Shown: in pieces, positions 27,434-36,441 of the stretch | Layout of the letters: each line of letters begins with the position of its first letter | How positions within the stretch are numbered: position 1 is the stretch's first letter | Source: Chloroflexaceae bacterium | Lineage (GTDB): Bacteria; Chloroflexota; Chloroflexia; Chloroflexales; Chloroflexaceae | NCBI GenBank assembly: GCA_012034075.1 | Contig: JAAURD010000013.1 | Span: forward strand, 1-46,183 | Reading direction: 5' to 3' | DNA length: 46,183 bases | Notes under the pieces: generated by a model | Database searches by the model: none | Told to the model about the DNA's origin: nothing | The model's input: only the letters and a program-made list of their open reading frames with translations | Program-made: the position numbers and the translations under genes

Positions 27434-28224
27434 TGATTGGGTTTGCCTGTAACGAAGGTCCCGACTATATGCCGCTGACGATTTCACTGGCGCACCGGCT
27501 GGTACAGCATCTGACAACCCTGCGCAAAAACAAGACGCTTTCCTATATTCGTCCAGATTCGAAAAGCCAGGTGACTATTGAGTATGCCTATGGCAAACCC
27601 GTCCGTGTTGATACGGTGCTGATCAGTACCCAGCATGCGCCCGATGTAACCCAGGAACGCATCCGCGAAGATATGATTGAACATGTCATCCGGCCGATCA
27701 TCCCGGCCGAATTGATCGATGATCGCACCCGCTACTTTGTCAACCCCACCGGCCGTTTTGTCAGGGGTGGGCCGCACGGCGATGCCGGTCTCACCGGGCG
27801 CAAGATCATTGTCGATACCTATGGCGGAGTTGCTCGTCATGGCGGTGGCGCCTTTAGCGGCAAAGACCCGACGAAGGTAGACCGCAGTGCTGCTTATGCA
27901 GCCCGCTATGTCGCCAAAAACGTGGTTGCCGCAGGTCTGGCCGAACGCCTGGAAATTCAGGTGAGCTATGCCATTGGCGTCTCACATCCCATATCGGTTA
28001 GTGCCGAGTCCTATGGCACCGGTAAGGTCAGCGATGAAGTGATCCAGAGACTGATTCAGGAAAACTTCGATCTGCGGCCGGGCGCCATCATCCGCGATCT
28101 GGATTTGCGCCGACCGATCTACCAGGCAACCGCAGCTTATGGGCATTTCGGCCGCAGCGATATTGAGCTGCCCTGGGAGCGCACCGATAAAGTCGAAGCG
28201 CTGCGCAACGCTGCTGGTTTATAA
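27430..28224 (+). CDS. metK: S-adenosylmethionine synthetase, C-terminal fragment (frameshifted)
   Basis: Remaining 264 residues of Met[17 protein letters not shown], then the conserved [19 protein letters not shown] (ATP/phosphate site), [18 protein letters not shown] and [13 protein letters not shown]. It begins at an ATG overlapping the first fragment's stop, in the -1 frame. This is most simply the same gene broken by a single-base deletion. A genuinely split MetK translated by coupling through ATGA is conceivable but not needed. MetK is normally essential, which argues against real inactivation. Confidence 0.93.
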   Translation: MMIGFACNEGPDYMPLTISLAHRLVQHLTTLRKNKTLSYIRPDSKSQVTIEYAYGKPVRVDTVLISTQHAPDVTQERIREDMIEHVIRPIIPAELIDDRTRYFVNPTGRFVRGGPHGDAGLTGRKIIVDTYGGVARHGGGAFSGKDPTKVDRSAAYAARYVAKNVVAAGLAERLEIQVSYAIGVSHPISVSAESYGTGKVSDEVIQRLIQENFDLRPGAIIRDLDLRRPIYQATAAYGHFGRSDIELPWERTDKVEALRNAAGL

Positions 28225-28256
28225 GGACGTTCCACTCTCACGTACACCGTAAACGG

Positions 28257-28901
28257 CTATTGACGGCTCTTCCAATCGGCCAGAAACCGCTCAATACCAA
28301 TATCAGTCAGCGGGTGTTTCATCGCTTGCTGGAGCACGCTAAACGGACATGTCGCAATATCCGCTCCAGCAAGCGCACTTTCCACAATATGGCGTGGATG
28401 GCGAATCGATGCGGCGAGAATGCGTGTATCGATATCGGCCTGCTCATACACCGCACTGATTTCGCGGATCAGGTTCATTCCATCGATCCCTGTATCATCA
28501 ATGCGGCCGATAAACGGACTGATAAGAAACGCACCGGCGCGTGCTGCCAGCAATGCTTGCACCGGGTTAAAACAGAGCGTCACATTACAATAAATATCAT
28601 GTTGAGCCAGACCATGCACCGCTTTCAGGCCCTCGGTGGTGCTTGGTACCTTGATGACCACATTGGGGTGCCATTCCGCAAACTCACGACCCTCACGGAT
28701 CATCCCTTCAGCATCGAGAGATGTTGTTTCCGCACTGATAGGGCCTTCAACCAGGGACGCAATTTCCTGGATAATTGATTTAAAATCTGCTCCCTTTTCA
28801 CGTGCAATCAACGTCGGGTTGGTCGTTACCCCGCTTAAAATGCCCCAACTTGCCGCCTCACGTATCTCATTGAGGTTCGCTGTGTCCAGGTAGATTTCCA
28901 C
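28257..28901 (-). CDS. tal: Transaldolase / fructose-6-phosphate aldolase-type enzyme
   Basis: 214 residues from GTG 28901, chosen because AAAGGAG lies 6 nt upstream and gives the standard start [10 protein letters not shown]; an ATG at 28925 would add eight unconserved residues. TIM-barrel with the Schiff-base lysine K84 in VVIKVPST, and [35 protein letters not shown] and [10 protein letters not shown]. This short TalC/FSA-like group includes both transaldolases and F6P aldolases; sequence alone does not decide, though transaldolase is more usual outside enterobacteria. Convergent with metK. It has its own promoter and a striking palindrome upstream. Confidence 0.92.
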   Translation of the reverse strand: MEIYLDTANLNEIREAASWGILSGVTTNPTLIAREKGADFKSIIQEIASLVEGPISAETTSLDAEGMIREGREFAEWHPNVVIKVPSTTEGLKAVHGLAQHDIYCNVTLCFNPVQALLAARAGAFLISPFIGRIDDTGIDGMNLIREISAVYEQADIDTRILAASIRHPRHIVESALAGADIATCPFSVLQQAMKHPLTDIGIERFLADWKSRQ

Positions 28902-28948
28902 ACTGTGCTCCTTTGTTTTGCTCATCGTTGGCTTTGTTCTGCTTTCCC

Positions 28949-28977
28949 ATTATAGCACACCAGGCTACCGAACAAAC
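28949..28977 (-). promoter_or_regulatory. Promoter of the transaldolase gene
   Basis: Minus strand TATAAT (28954-28949) preceded by TGTGC (extended -10). The -35 region is poor and lies within an ACCGAACAAACG site (28967-28978), the half-site also found in the palindrome just upstream. Confidence 0.55.
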
Positions 28978-28986
28978 GCACAAAAC

Positions 28987-29017
28987 GACCGAACAAACGG
29001 CGTTCGTTTGTTCGGTC
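28987..29017. promoter_or_regulatory. Candidate operator: 13-bp perfect inverted repeat
   Basis: GACCGAACAAACG (28987-28999), 5-nt spacer, CGTTTGTTCGGTC (29005-29017). A third, direct copy (ACCGAACAAACG, 28967-28978) overlaps the transaldolase -35 region. The core CGTTTGTT is shared with the site at 7327-7343. There is no T-run, so a terminator is unlikely. Confidence 0.55.
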
Positions 29018-29925
29018 GAAGGGAGCACCGCTCCTATGGGAGCACGCATCAGAATCTGATCAATCTCTGGGATAGTATCATCTTCTCTTTGTAACCTGAA
29101 TAAGCAACACACGCTCGAACAGAAACGATGGTGTTGTCTTTCTAGCCTCCGGTTCGGTCCTCAGATGATAGCGTTTCTTCATTATCGTACCATGGTCTGG
29201 GCTTTTTTCGGCTCTCTTGTCTCAATGTGCTGTGATTACAGTGTGCCCATGCTTTTACCTCCGCAGATTTTTCAACCTATGTACCATGCTGTTTTGGCAG
29301 TATGCACACTACCAGAAAGTTGTATTCGTATCGTCACGATAGCTCATCGTCGAGAGAGAGACCGGTCTCTCAAACGGTGACAAGTAGAGAAACAGGACCG
29401 GCTATACTTTGTGTCAGAATTGACTTATAAAACAAAGAATGAATAACGTGTACTGTTCTTGATTACATTCTAGGAATAGTACTATTGTAATGTTTTCCGG
29501 TGTTTTTGTCTATATACCAAAGTATAGATTCCGGCATCTATCTGTCAGTTTTACTGCGTTTACTGTGTTTCTTTTTCCGCACCATATCGCTACTTCGGAT
29601 AGTGCGGGCGCAGCGCGCTGCGCCCTCCAAAGCAGGCGCTCCAAGTGCTATCAGTAGGGGCGTCAGCGTGCTGCACCCAACGGCACCCGAATCTGGTATG
29701 ATGCGGCTTGCTCGACCACTATGCGTGAAACATGCATCAACCAGAAGCATATGTCGTTTCACTGGCTCTTTGTGTATAAAACGTGAAAAAAACGGTTCTT
29801 GCACAGATAGTTGGGGAAAGCGCAAAGAGTGGGAATCAGTCACGACCAGGTATATGGCGAGGCATAGGTGCAGAACGGTGCATGCTCGTGGTTGAACCAT
29901 CTTGATAGGACGCGTAGTGCCTGCT
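29018..29925. other. Large intergenic region, no gene supported
   Basis: AT-richer than the surroundings up to about 29600. One 16-bp perfect palindrome GAGAGACCGGTCTCTC at 29356-29371. From 29603 to 29699 it is repeat debris: the 20-bp palindrome GGGCGCAGCGCGCTGCGCCC, a CTCCAAGTGCTATCA module and a decayed element end (CCCGAATCTGGTAT, 29686-29699). Open frames here overlap on both strands, lack ribosome sites and look random. Confidence 0.55.
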
Positions 29926-29966
29926 TGCAACTGGAGGTGCAGCTGCAAACCGCACCTCCAGTTGCA
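29926..29966. repeat. Long hairpin (15-bp arms) downstream of argH
   Basis: TGCAACTGGAGGTGC (29926-29940), 11-nt loop, GCACCTCCAGTTGCA (29952-29966), perfectly paired, 15 nt past the argH stop. Its loop (on the minus strand GGTTTGCAGCT) matches that of the hairpin at 41997-42035 while the outer arms differ. It may stop or protect the arg operon transcript; no T-run follows. Confidence 0.65.
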
Positions 29967-29981
29967 CGTATCAGATCAACG

Positions 29982-31370
29982 TCAGCACCAAGCCAGCGTT
30001 GCTTCCCAGCGGGCAATTTGTTCATTGACCCGTTCTGGCGAACAACCACCGATACTGTTTTTCTGCGCCACACTCTGATGTGCATCAAAGAGAGCGTAGA
30101 TTGTCTCATCGAACCCAGGATGAATGCTCTGATAATCGGTGATCGGGAGTGCTCGCAAGCTCACCTGGCTGTGCAATGCATGCCGCACCAGTTGACCAAC
30201 TTTGTGATGCGCCTCGCGAAACGGCATGCCCTGACGCACCAGCACATCTGCCAGATCCGTTGCAAACATGCTATCCTCCAATGCTGCGGCCATCCGTTCG
30301 GGGTTCATCTGCATCGAGATCACAACGGCAGCGGCAATATGCAGGCCCAGATCAAGTGTGTCGATACTATCGAAGAGCGGCTCTTTATCTTCCTGCAAAT
30401 CTTTGTTGTAGGCCAGCGGCAAGCCTTTGAGCACGGTCAAGATAGCTACCAGGTTGCCCATCAGTCGCCCACTTTTCCCACGCAAAAGCTCCATGCTATC
30501 AGGATTCTTCTTCTGCGGCATCAGACTCGAACCCGTGCTGTAGGCATCAGCCAGCTCGACAAACCCAAATTCGGCACTGCTATACAGAATCAAATCTTCT
30601 GCCATACGGCTCAGATGCGTACCAGTCAGTGCAGCGACAAAAAGCAACTCAGCGACAAAATCGCGGTCGGAGACGGCATCCAGCGCATTGGTCGAAATTG
30701 CATCGAAGCCCAGTTCGTCTGCCAGTGCCTGTCGATCAATGTTCAAACTATTGCCCGTCAACGCACCAGAACCCAGCGGTAAAACCCGCATATGCTGTGC
30801 TGCCTGTTCCAGACGGGTGTAGTCGCGATCAAACATTTCGATGTAGGCCAGACACCAGTAGCCAAAGGTCATCGGCTGGGCACGTTGCAAATGGGTATAG
30901 CCAGGCATCAGTGTGTGGATATGATGATGCGCCTGAGCCAGCAATGCCCGTTGCAGTTCGCGTAACCGTTGCTGCAATTGGTGGCTCGAATCAAGACAGA
31001 AGAGCCGAAATGACGTAGCTACTTGATCGTTGCGTGAACGCCCGGTGTGGAGCTTCCCAGCAACGGCGCCAACCAGTTCGGTCAGCCGACGTTCAACCGC
31101 GGTGTGAATATCTTCATCGCCAACGTGAATACCGAAGATCTCAGCTTCAAACTCACTGGCGATTTGCTGCAATCCCTGGAGCAAGGTGTTGCATTCTGTC
31201 TCATCTATCAAGCCAGCCTGCGCCAGTGCCCGTGACCAGGCCATACTCCCACGAATATCGAAATCGGCTAATCGCTCGTCAAACCGAAAGCTATCATTAA
31301 ATGCGGCCATATCTGCTGCCGTAGGTGAAGTAAACCGCCCGCCCCATAGTCGTGTAGAACTACCAGTCAT
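29982..31370 (-). CDS. argH: Argininosuccinate lyase
   Basis: 462 residues from ATG 31370 (GGAGG 6-7 nt upstream; the reading continues to 31475 but that part is unconserved). Splits argininosuccinate to arginine and fumarate. Seen: LWGGRF at the N-terminus, HTGRSRNDQVATSFRL, PGYTHLQRAQP, and the fumarase/aspartase-superfamily signature GSSLMPQKKNPDSMELLRGK with its flexible catalytic Ser loop. Full length. Last gene of the minus-strand arginine cluster, 124 nt after argJ. Confidence 0.95.
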   Translation of the reverse strand: MTGSSTRLWGGRFTSPTAADMAAFNDSFRFDERLADFDIRGSMAWSRALAQAGLIDETECNTLLQGLQQIASEFEAEIFGIHVGDEDIHTAVERRLTELVGAVAGKLHTGRSRNDQVATSFRLFCLDSSHQLQQRLRELQRALLAQAHHHIHTLMPGYTHLQRAQPMTFGYWCLAYIEMFDRDYTRLEQAAQHMRVLPLGSGALTGNSLNIDRQALADELGFDAISTNALDAVSDRDFVAELLFVAALTGTHLSRMAEDLILYSSAEFGFVELADAYSTGSSLMPQKKNPDSMELLRGKSGRLMGNLVAILTVLKGLPLAYNKDLQEDKEPLFDSIDTLDLGLHIAAAVVISMQMNPERMAAALEDSMFATDLADVLVRQGMPFREAHHKVGQLVRHALHSQVSLRALPITDYQSIHPGFDETIYALFDAHQSVAQKNSIGGCSPERVNEQIARWEATLAWC

Positions 31371-31473
31371 CGTGCTCCTCCCGGTTTCTATTGGAAGCGT
31401 GCAACGTGGTCTGAGCGACCATTGTGGTGAAGCCCCAACGCTCCAACGCTTCCACCAAGTGCTATCAACGTGC

Positions 31474-31488
31474 ATACCAATGTGGTAT
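31474..31488. repeat. Remnant of terminal-inverted-repeat element between argJ and argH
   Basis: ATACCAATGTGGTAT flanked by CCAAGTGCTATCAACGTGC, the subterminal sequence seen beside right ends elsewhere. It is a solo or collapsed copy. Confidence 0.5.
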
Positions 31489-32714
31489 CAGTTGCTACGT
31501 TCGGTATTCCGCATTGATACGAACATACTCATACGAAAAATCACACGTCCAGACTGTGGCTTTGCCCTGACCCAGACCAAGATTGGCCTCGATAAACACT
31601 TCTGCGCGATCCAGCACCGCATGGACTGCCTGTTCATCAAAATCGAGGGGTTGTCCATACTCAAAGACGGGAATAGCACCAAAACGGAGCGTGAGCCGTT
31701 CTGGATCGAGGTCAGCCGTGCTATACCCCAATGCACACATAACCCGCCCCCAATTGGATCGGCCGCAAACAACGCTGTCTTCACCAGGGGTGAACAGGCA
31801 ATGGTCATCGCTGCACGGTGGGCATCGGCATTATTGGCCGCACCAACCACGCTAATGGTAATCAGCCGATTGGCCCCTTCGCCATCACGGGCGATATCTT
31901 GAGCGAGATGCTGGGTGACTGCTGTCAGCGCCTCAAGAAATGCCTGCCAGTCCGGCAGACGGGGATCATACGGAATGCGATAGCCTGATTGTCCATTAGC
32001 CAGCGCGAGCACTGTATCGTTGGTGCTGGTATCACCATCCACGCTGATACAATGGAATGAGACATCAGCAACATGGCGCAGTGCAATATCGAGCGCTGAA
32101 GGATTGAGGTGAGCATCGGTGGTAATCACGCTGAGCATGGTGCCCATGTTGGGATGGATCATCCCAGACCCTTTGGCTACCCCACCAATCGTAATCTGCC
32201 CACCACCAGGCAGTATGGCCTGTACCGCACACGATTTGGGTCGGGTATCGGTAGTCATAATGGCATGAGCAACCGCCGGGCCATGCCCTGCCGCCAGGTT
32301 GCCCGTAGCACTGGTGATCCCCGCACAGACTTTATCAACTGGTAGTGGCACACCAATCACACCGGTTGACATCACCACAACGCTCTCCTCGGGTAAAGCC
32401 AGCGTCTCTTCGGTAAACCGAGCGGCTGCAGCAGCTGCGGCAATCCCTTGCTGGCCCGTACAGGCATTGGCACTGCCACTATTGATAAGAACGGCGCGAA
32501 TACCACCGGTATTGCGCTGTACTATCGCCCGATCATAATGGATATGGGCTGCCTGAACCTTGTTTGTTGTAAATAACGCCGCTGCTGAACAGGGGCTCTG
32601 GCTGATAATCAGGGCCAGATCGTTACGTTGATACCGAATACCACAGGCAGCAACACCTGCTAAAAAACCAGCAGGTGTTGCAACGTGGCCTTCTTCAACA
32701 AAAGCATAGGTCAT
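31488..32714 (-). CDS. argJ: Bifunctional ornithine acetyltransferase / N-acetylglutamate synthase, main part (3' end frameshifted)
   Basis: ArgJ recycles the acetyl group from N-acetylornithine to glutamate. It is an Ntn-type self-cleaving enzyme. The autocleavage region KGSGMIHPNMGTML keeps the nucleophilic Thr before ML. Start ATG 32714 (MTYAFVEEGHVATPAGF) with AAGGTGG just upstream. After VKTALFAADP the frame drifts into unconserved residues. Adding one A to the coding-strand AA pair (TT at 31754-31755) restores ADPNWGRVMCALGYSTADLD and joins the tail described next; the whole is 406 residues, as expected. In frame, this reading ends at 31488, but the true stop is at 31495. Confidence 0.92.
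   Translation of the reverse strand: MTYAFVEEGHVATPAGFLAGVAACGIRYQRNDLALIISQSPCSAAALFTTNKVQAAHIHYDRAIVQRNTGGIRAVLINSGSANACTGQQGIAAAAAAARFTEETLALPEESVVVMSTGVIGVPLPVDKVCAGITSATGNLAAGHGPAVAHAIMTTDTRPKSCAVQAILPGGGQITIGGVAKGSGMIHPNMGTMLSVITTDAHLNPSALDIALRHVADVSFHCISVDGDTSTNDTVLALANGQSGYRIPYDPRLPDWQAFLEALTAVTQHLAQDIARDGEGANRLITISVVGAANNADAHRAAMTIACSPLVKTALFAADPIGGGLCVHWGIARLTSIQNGSRSVLVLFPSLSMDNPSILMNRQSMRCWIAQKCLSRPILVWVRAKPQSGRVIFRMSMFVSMRNTERSN
31495..31740 (-). CDS. argJ: ArgJ C-terminal part, displaced by frameshift
   Basis: 81 residues beginning MCALGYSTADLDPERL and ending with the ArgJ C-terminal signature VWTCDFSYEYVRINAEYRT. It is the natural continuation of the preceding entry in the -1 frame; its first Met is internal to the protein, not a real start. 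Confidence 0.88.
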   Translation of the reverse strand: MCALGYSTADLDPERLTLRFGAIPVFEYGQPLDFDEQAVHAVLDRAEVFIEANLGLGQGKATVWTCDFSYEYVRINAEYRT

Positions 32715-32761
32715 GATTCCACCTTACAATGACAATGATAGCTGCTGATCCTACTTGAGCC

Positions 32762-33505
32762 TTATTCTGACCGTTCAGTCGGTAACGGCACCGATGGGTG
32801 ATCGTCGTGTTCGGCATCATCCGTTTTTGTGCTGGTCCATGGCAAGGATTCGTAGAGGTCCATACCGTACAGATGGGCAATGTCGTTATAACCAACCAGA
32901 CGCCAGCGCAGACTTTGATCATAGCGTGTCTGTTGCCAGGATGTAATCGATGTGTTGTGCGTATAAAAGCCAGACTTTGGCAATGAGAGGCTCGGCAGTT
33001 CAAAAAAATAGACAAAAGAGCCATCGATAAAACCACCATGACAGACTAACATAATGGCTTTTCCAGCATGCTCCTCGGTGATACGTTGCAGGGCCGTACC
33101 AACCCGTAACATAAACTGGCCCCAGCTTTCGCCACCTGGTGCAATCGGGCGCAAGGGATAGCGATCAAAGTCGGGGGTGCCAAACTGCGCCCACGCATCC
33201 TGGATATTCATGCCATCCGCTTCGCCAATGCGCAGCTCCTGAATATCATCGGTGAGGTGTGGCTCAAGCTTAAGCGCCGGCGCAATGATTTCGGCCGTCT
33301 GGCGGGCACGCGGCAGTGTACTCGCAATCAACACATCAACCGCAATCTCGCCGCTTGCCAGACGATCATGCAACCGCTGCGCCTGCTGCCTCCCACGTGC
33401 GGTCAGACCGGTATCGCCGCGCATACCGCCCATAATCGGTGTTACATTGCTCTCAGCTTCACCATGACGAATCAGATATAACCGTGTCACAATCGGGGTG
33501 CTCAT
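32762..33505 (-). CDS. Histidine phosphatase (phosphoglycerate mutase-like) family protein
   Basis: 247 residues. The [12 protein letters not shown] motif gives the phospho-accepting His14, and a second conserved His lies in [12 protein letters not shown]. Broad family: phosphatases and mutases acting on small phospho-compounds; the substrate is not decided by sequence. It overlaps argG by 4 nt (ATGA) and is 47 nt from argJ, so it is embedded in the arginine operon, with a ribosome site AGAGGA ahead of ATG 33505. Its C-terminal 40 residues, rich in Asp and Glu, look unstructured. Confidence 0.9.
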   Translation of the reverse strand: MSTPIVTRLYLIRHGEAESNVTPIMGGMRGDTGLTARGRQQAQRLHDRLASGEIAVDVLIASTLPRARQTAEIIAPALKLEPHLTDDIQELRIGEADGMNIQDAWAQFGTPDFDRYPLRPIAPGGESWGQFMLRVGTALQRITEEHAGKAIMLVCHGGFIDGSFVYFFELPSLSLPKSGFYTHNTSITSWQQTRYDQSLRWRLVGYNDIAHLYGMDLYESLPWTSTKTDDAEHDDHPSVPLPTERSE

Positions 33506-33753
33506 GCTGTTCCTCTTGTGTCCTTCAACAATGCCTGTACGGTAAGGGGTAACCCATAGAGCCGAATAAAGCCTTTAGCATCGTGCTGATCGTACATGCT
33601 ATCCGCACCAAAGGTTGCCAGGTCTTCACGATAGAGTGCATAGGGTGAGCGCCGACCGGCAATCGTGATAGTACCCTTATAGAGCTTTAATCGTACATAC
33701 CCAGTTACATGCACTTGAGTCTGTTGAATAAATGCATCGTAACATGTACGCAA
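33502..33753 (-). CDS. argG: Argininosuccinate synthase C-terminal part, displaced by frameshift
   Basis: 83 residues: [39 protein letters not shown] and [16 protein letters not shown] are the conserved ArgG C-terminus. It continues the ArgG reading in the -1 frame and ends in the ATGA overlap with the phosphatase gene. The Met at its start is not a real start codon. Confidence 0.92.
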   Translation of the reverse strand: MRTCYDAFIQQTQVHVTGYVRLKLYKGTITIAGRRSPYALYREDLATFGADSMYDQHDAKGFIRLYGLPLTVQALLKDTRGTA

Positions 33754-34718
33754 GGAACAAACCAGCGACCATTGTAGACGAGATCGGCATAATCCAATGC
33801 AATCCGGTCTTTGGCCCGCATCGTTTCACGGTCAAGCACCAGGCTTTCTAATTCGCGGTGGGCAGTATACAGTATCGTCCCGCCGGGCGTCTCATACACC
33901 CCACGACTCTTCATGCCTACCAGGCGGTTTTCGACCAGATCGATCTGACCAATGGCATGCTCGCCACCAATGGCATTCAGACGTTCCAGGAGCTCCACCA
34001 GGCCAAACGTCTGACCATCAATGGTCACCGGCACACCCGCCGCAAAACCAATGGTAAGGTAATGTGGCTCATCCGGGGCATCTCCTGGCAACACACTCAA
34101 TTGGAACAGATCTGCCTCTGGCTCATTCCATGGATCCTCAAGAGGCCCACCTTCATGGCTCAGATGCCAGAGATTGCGGTCACGGCTGTAGATTTTGGCA
34201 GCGCTGACACTGACCGGAATATGATGTTCATCGGCATAATCCAGGGCATCTTCACGGCTGCGGATCATCCATTCACGCCAGGGGGCAATAATCGTCAGGT
34301 TGGGGTTGAGCGCCATATAGGTAAGTTCAAAGCGAACCTGGTCATTACCTTTGCCCGTTGCCCCGTGTGCTACCGCATCGGCGCCTTCTTCGGCCGCAAT
34401 TTCGACTTGATGTCGCGCAATCAATGGACGAGCAAACGATGTACCCAACAAATACTTGCGTTCATAAATCGCACCGGCCTGCATGGTTGGCAGAATATAC
34501 TCACGGAGAAATTCTTCACGCAGGTCGCGCACAATGAGCTTGCTGGCGCCGCTCTGTAGGGCCTTGTCTTCCAGACCAGTTAACTCTTCACCCTGACCTA
34601 GATCAGCACAAAAGCAGATAACCTCACACTGATACTGTTGGCGCAACCATGGGACAATGATCGACGTATCTAACCCCCCCGAATATGCCAGCACCACTTT
34701 GCGAACCGTTTGAGCCAT
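33705..34718 (-). CDS. argG: Argininosuccinate synthase, main part (3' end frameshifted)
   Basis: Joins citrulline and aspartate using ATP. N-terminal P-loop-like [15 protein letters not shown], then [16 protein letters not shown] and [15 protein letters not shown]. Start ATG 34718 ([15 protein letters not shown]), with AAGGA 9 nt upstream; an ATG at 34724 is too close to that site. After VYNGRWFVP the frame turns into [15 protein letters not shown], whereas the family continues LREALDAF. One base missing in CCTTG (33752-33755 on plus) explains it. Restored length is 405 residues. First gene of the arginine operon. Confidence 0.94.
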   Translation of the reverse strand: MAQTVRKVVLAYSGGLDTSIIVPWLRQQYQCEVICFCADLGQGEELTGLEDKALQSGASKLIVRDLREEFLREYILPTMQAGAIYERKYLLGTSFARPLIARHQVEIAAEEGADAVAHGATGKGNDQVRFELTYMALNPNLTIIAPWREWMIRSREDALDYADEHHIPVSVSAAKIYSRDRNLWHLSHEGGPLEDPWNEPEADLFQLSVLPGDAPDEPHYLTIGFAAGVPVTIDGQTFGLVELLERLNAIGGEHAIGQIDLVENRLVGMKSRGVYETPGGTILYTAHRELESLVLDRETMRAKDRIALDYADLVYNGRWFVPCVHVTMHLFNRLKCM

Positions 34719-35025
34719 GTTCATTGTTCCTTGTAGACCAGAAAGAAGTAACGTCTTGCTACCTTCAAGATTAGAAATTCCACCTGTGCGACATATCTGT
34801 AGCACACAAATCATACCATTCGTGCAGATTGTAGATACATATTGACATATGATGATGGGTTGAGCAAAACCATGCTCATACGAACCATGTATTTATCGGT
34901 TCAGAGTGTAGCACATGCTGCAACATGCGTCAAACAGCGATCATACGTTGGCACGATACGATCAAAAAAGGCTGATACCCTACAGCAGGAATCAGCCATT
35001 GTTTGATGCAATAACGCAAGAAGTA
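34719..35025. other. Upstream region of argG
   Basis: Gap between the argG start and the tRNA pair. On the minus strand a possible extended -10 (TGGTATGAT, around 34810-34818) lacks a good -35. No ARG-box pattern was convincing. No gene. Confidence 0.35.
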
Positions 35026-35101
35026 TGGTGGAGCTGAGGGGACTTGAACCCCTGACCCCAACACTGCCAGTGTTGTGCTCTCCCAACTGAGCTACAGCCC
35101 C
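35026..35101 (-). tRNA. tRNA-Ala (anticodon GGC)
   Basis: Minus strand GGGGCTGTAGCTCAGTTGGG..., with a 7-bp acceptor stem (one G-T pair), D arm, anticodon stem CAACA/TGTTG with loop CTGGCAG (anticodon GGC) and a T arm with TTCAAGT. The 3' CCA is encoded (ACCA at 35026-35029). Confidence 0.95.
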
Positions 35102-35119
35102 ATACAGAACGATGTAACG

Positions 35120-35192
35120 TGGAGGTGAGGGGGTTCGAACCCCTGGCCTCGACAGTGCGATTGTCGCGCTCTCCCAACTGAGCTACACCCCC
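35120..35192 (-). tRNA. tRNA-Ala (anticodon CGC)
   Basis: Minus strand GGGGGTGTAGCTCAGTTGGG..., anticodon stem CGACA/TGTCG with loop ATCGCAC (anticodon CGC, codon GCG), T arm AGGGG-TTCGAAC-CCCCT, discriminator A, no encoded CCA. 18 nt separate it from the GGC gene. Confidence 0.93.
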
Positions 35193-35291
35193 GTACTCAA
35201 TCTACTATAGCACAGACATGAACGCATGTCAACTGCGTACCAGGGATCCGTCAACGTCCGGTTCATCGGGGATCATGGCCAAAACCGTATC

Positions 35292-35517
35292 ATACCAAAT
35301 TTGGGTGATCACTGCTATACGCTTCGATTAGGACGTGTAGCCCCTCGTTGCCGCTTTGCGTGCGGCGTTGCCCGCACTCCGCACGTGCGCGCCTTCCGTG
35401 CGATCCGCGGGCGGTCGTGCCGACCGCTGTGTGGCTGCAAGCCGCACCTACGTCTGATACCAAATTTGGGTGATCACTGGTATACTATGTCTCATATCGA
35501 TGAACGCCATTTGGTAT
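35292..35517. mobile_element. MITE-like element(s), 226 bp, possibly two joined copies
   Basis: Left end ATACCAAATTTGGGTGATC (35292), right end GCCATTTGGTAT (to 35517). An internal second end (ATACCAAATTTGGGTGATCA, from 35457) suggests a nested or tandem copy. The interior has the GCGGTCGTGCCGACCGC and GGCTGCAAGCC hairpins. The flanking gap 35193-35583 has no gene. Confidence 0.65.
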
Positions 35518-35583
35518 GAAACATTCGAGACATGATCTATGTGTCGGATTATTCCCAGAAACGTGTACTAGGAGCAACAATTA

Positions 35584-36057
35584 ATGAACAGCACTACTAC
35601 CGATAGGTATCAGGTATGCCCGATTGGCGCCGTCCAACGCACCGAAAGCGACATCAAGCTCGCTCTTCTGCCGCCCTTTCGCCCCGGACTGCTGCAACTG
35701 CGCCACTTCAGTCATGTTATTGTGCTCTGGTGGGCCAGCCAGTTTGATACCGAAACCGACCGCAATCGCCTGCAAACCACGCCACCCTATGCTCAAGAAC
35801 GGGTCACCGGTGTTTTTGCCACCAGAGCACCCTTCCGTCCTAACCCAATTGCGCTTACGACATGCCAGATGTTGCAGATTGATGAAGAACAGGGCCTTAT
35901 CACGGTTCACAACATTGATGCCTATGATGGCACGCCGATCCTCGATCTAAAAGCGTACTTTCCTGTGAGTGACCGGCTCAAAGAAGCCCATCTGCCGCCC
36001 TGGTTGGTCGATTGGCCGGAGTGGATTCCGGATGAGGGACTGGGTATCAGGTCATAG
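35584..36057 (+). CDS. trmO: TrmO/TsaA-family tRNA methyltransferase (tRNA m6t6A37)
   Basis: 157 residues, single UPF0066/TsaA beta-barrel domain; members use SAM to N6-methylate t6A37 in tRNAs. Signature GVFATRAPFRPNPIALT at about residue 76 and an N-terminal CPIGAVQRTESD. Short compared with E. coli TrmO (about 235), lacking the C-terminal domain, like many bacterial and archaeal members whose substrates are less certain. ATG 35584 with TAGGAG 9 nt upstream. Separate transcription unit between repeat elements. Confidence 0.85.
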   Translation: MNSTTTDRYQVCPIGAVQRTESDIKLALLPPFRPGLLQLRHFSHVIVLWWASQFDTETDRNRLQTTPPYAQERVTGVFATRAPFRPNPIALTTCQMLQIDEEQGLITVHNIDAYDGTPILDLKAYFPVSDRLKEAHLPPWLVDWPEWIPDEGLGIRS

Positions 36058-36080
36058 CTGTGTGTCATCTACCTCTGGTG

Positions 36081-36213
36081 ATACCAAATTCGGGTGATCA
36101 CTGGTATGCGTTTTGATCGCACTTGGAGCGCCTTTTTTGTAGGGGTGCAGCACGCTGCACCCCTACAAAAAAGGATGTAATTCTACCTATGTGCATAGAA
36201 CCGAATTTGGTAT
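36081..36213. mobile_element. MITE-like element with 13-bp perfect TIRs and a 20-bp perfect hairpin
   Basis: Ends ATACCAAATTCGG (36081-36093) and CCGAATTTGGTAT (36201-36213). The centre holds two perfect 20-bp arms (36131-36150 and 36155-36174) around a CACG loop, made of a GGGGTGCAG core flanked by TTTTTTG/CAAAAAA. It lies between convergent genes (trmO and the ABC-2 permease) and could end transcription both ways. Confidence 0.72.
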
Positions 36214-36240
36214 GAGCCATGTCCAAACCAGAATCTGAAC

Positions 36241-36269
36241 CCTTGGGAGAGGGGCCGGGGGTGAGGGCC
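36241..36269. repeat. CCCTCACCCCCGGCCCCTCT-type repeat, inverted copy
   Basis: GGAGAGGGGCCGGGGGTGAG in the orientation opposite to the copies at 3883, 16189 and 41886. Always intergenic in this window. Confidence 0.7.
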
Positions 36270-36305
36270 AGCGTAGGTTGTGGAAAGCGCGGGATCATCT
36301 GGGGA

Positions 36306-36441
36306 TTATGATGCATATACGCGGAGAACGAAATGGCGCAGCAGGTAGAGCAACAGTGCCATTTGCAGCACTACGCCCAGTACCAGCAGCAAGCCATACC
36401 CCGACTCGCCCGCCGCAACCATCCAGAAGGCGCGGGTGCCC
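36306..36441 (-). CDS. ABC-2 permease C-terminal tail, displaced by frameshift
   Basis: About 44 residues in the -1 frame after the break: GTRAFWMVAAGESGYGL, a hydrophobic helix LLLVLGVVLQMALLLYLL, then RHFVLRVYAS and a stop at 36306. This gives the preceding permease its missing last membrane helix. Confidence 0.78.

Noticed and set aside
28987-29017. LexA-type SOS box near the transaldolase gene
   Set aside because: CGAAC and GTTCG occur but not with the 4-nt spacing of the Gram-positive box, and the 13-bp palindrome has a different centre.
29500-29948. Open frames on both strands (131 and 136 residues) in the large gap before argH
   Set aside because: They mirror each other, run through repeat modules, lack ribosome sites and have no recognisable motif.
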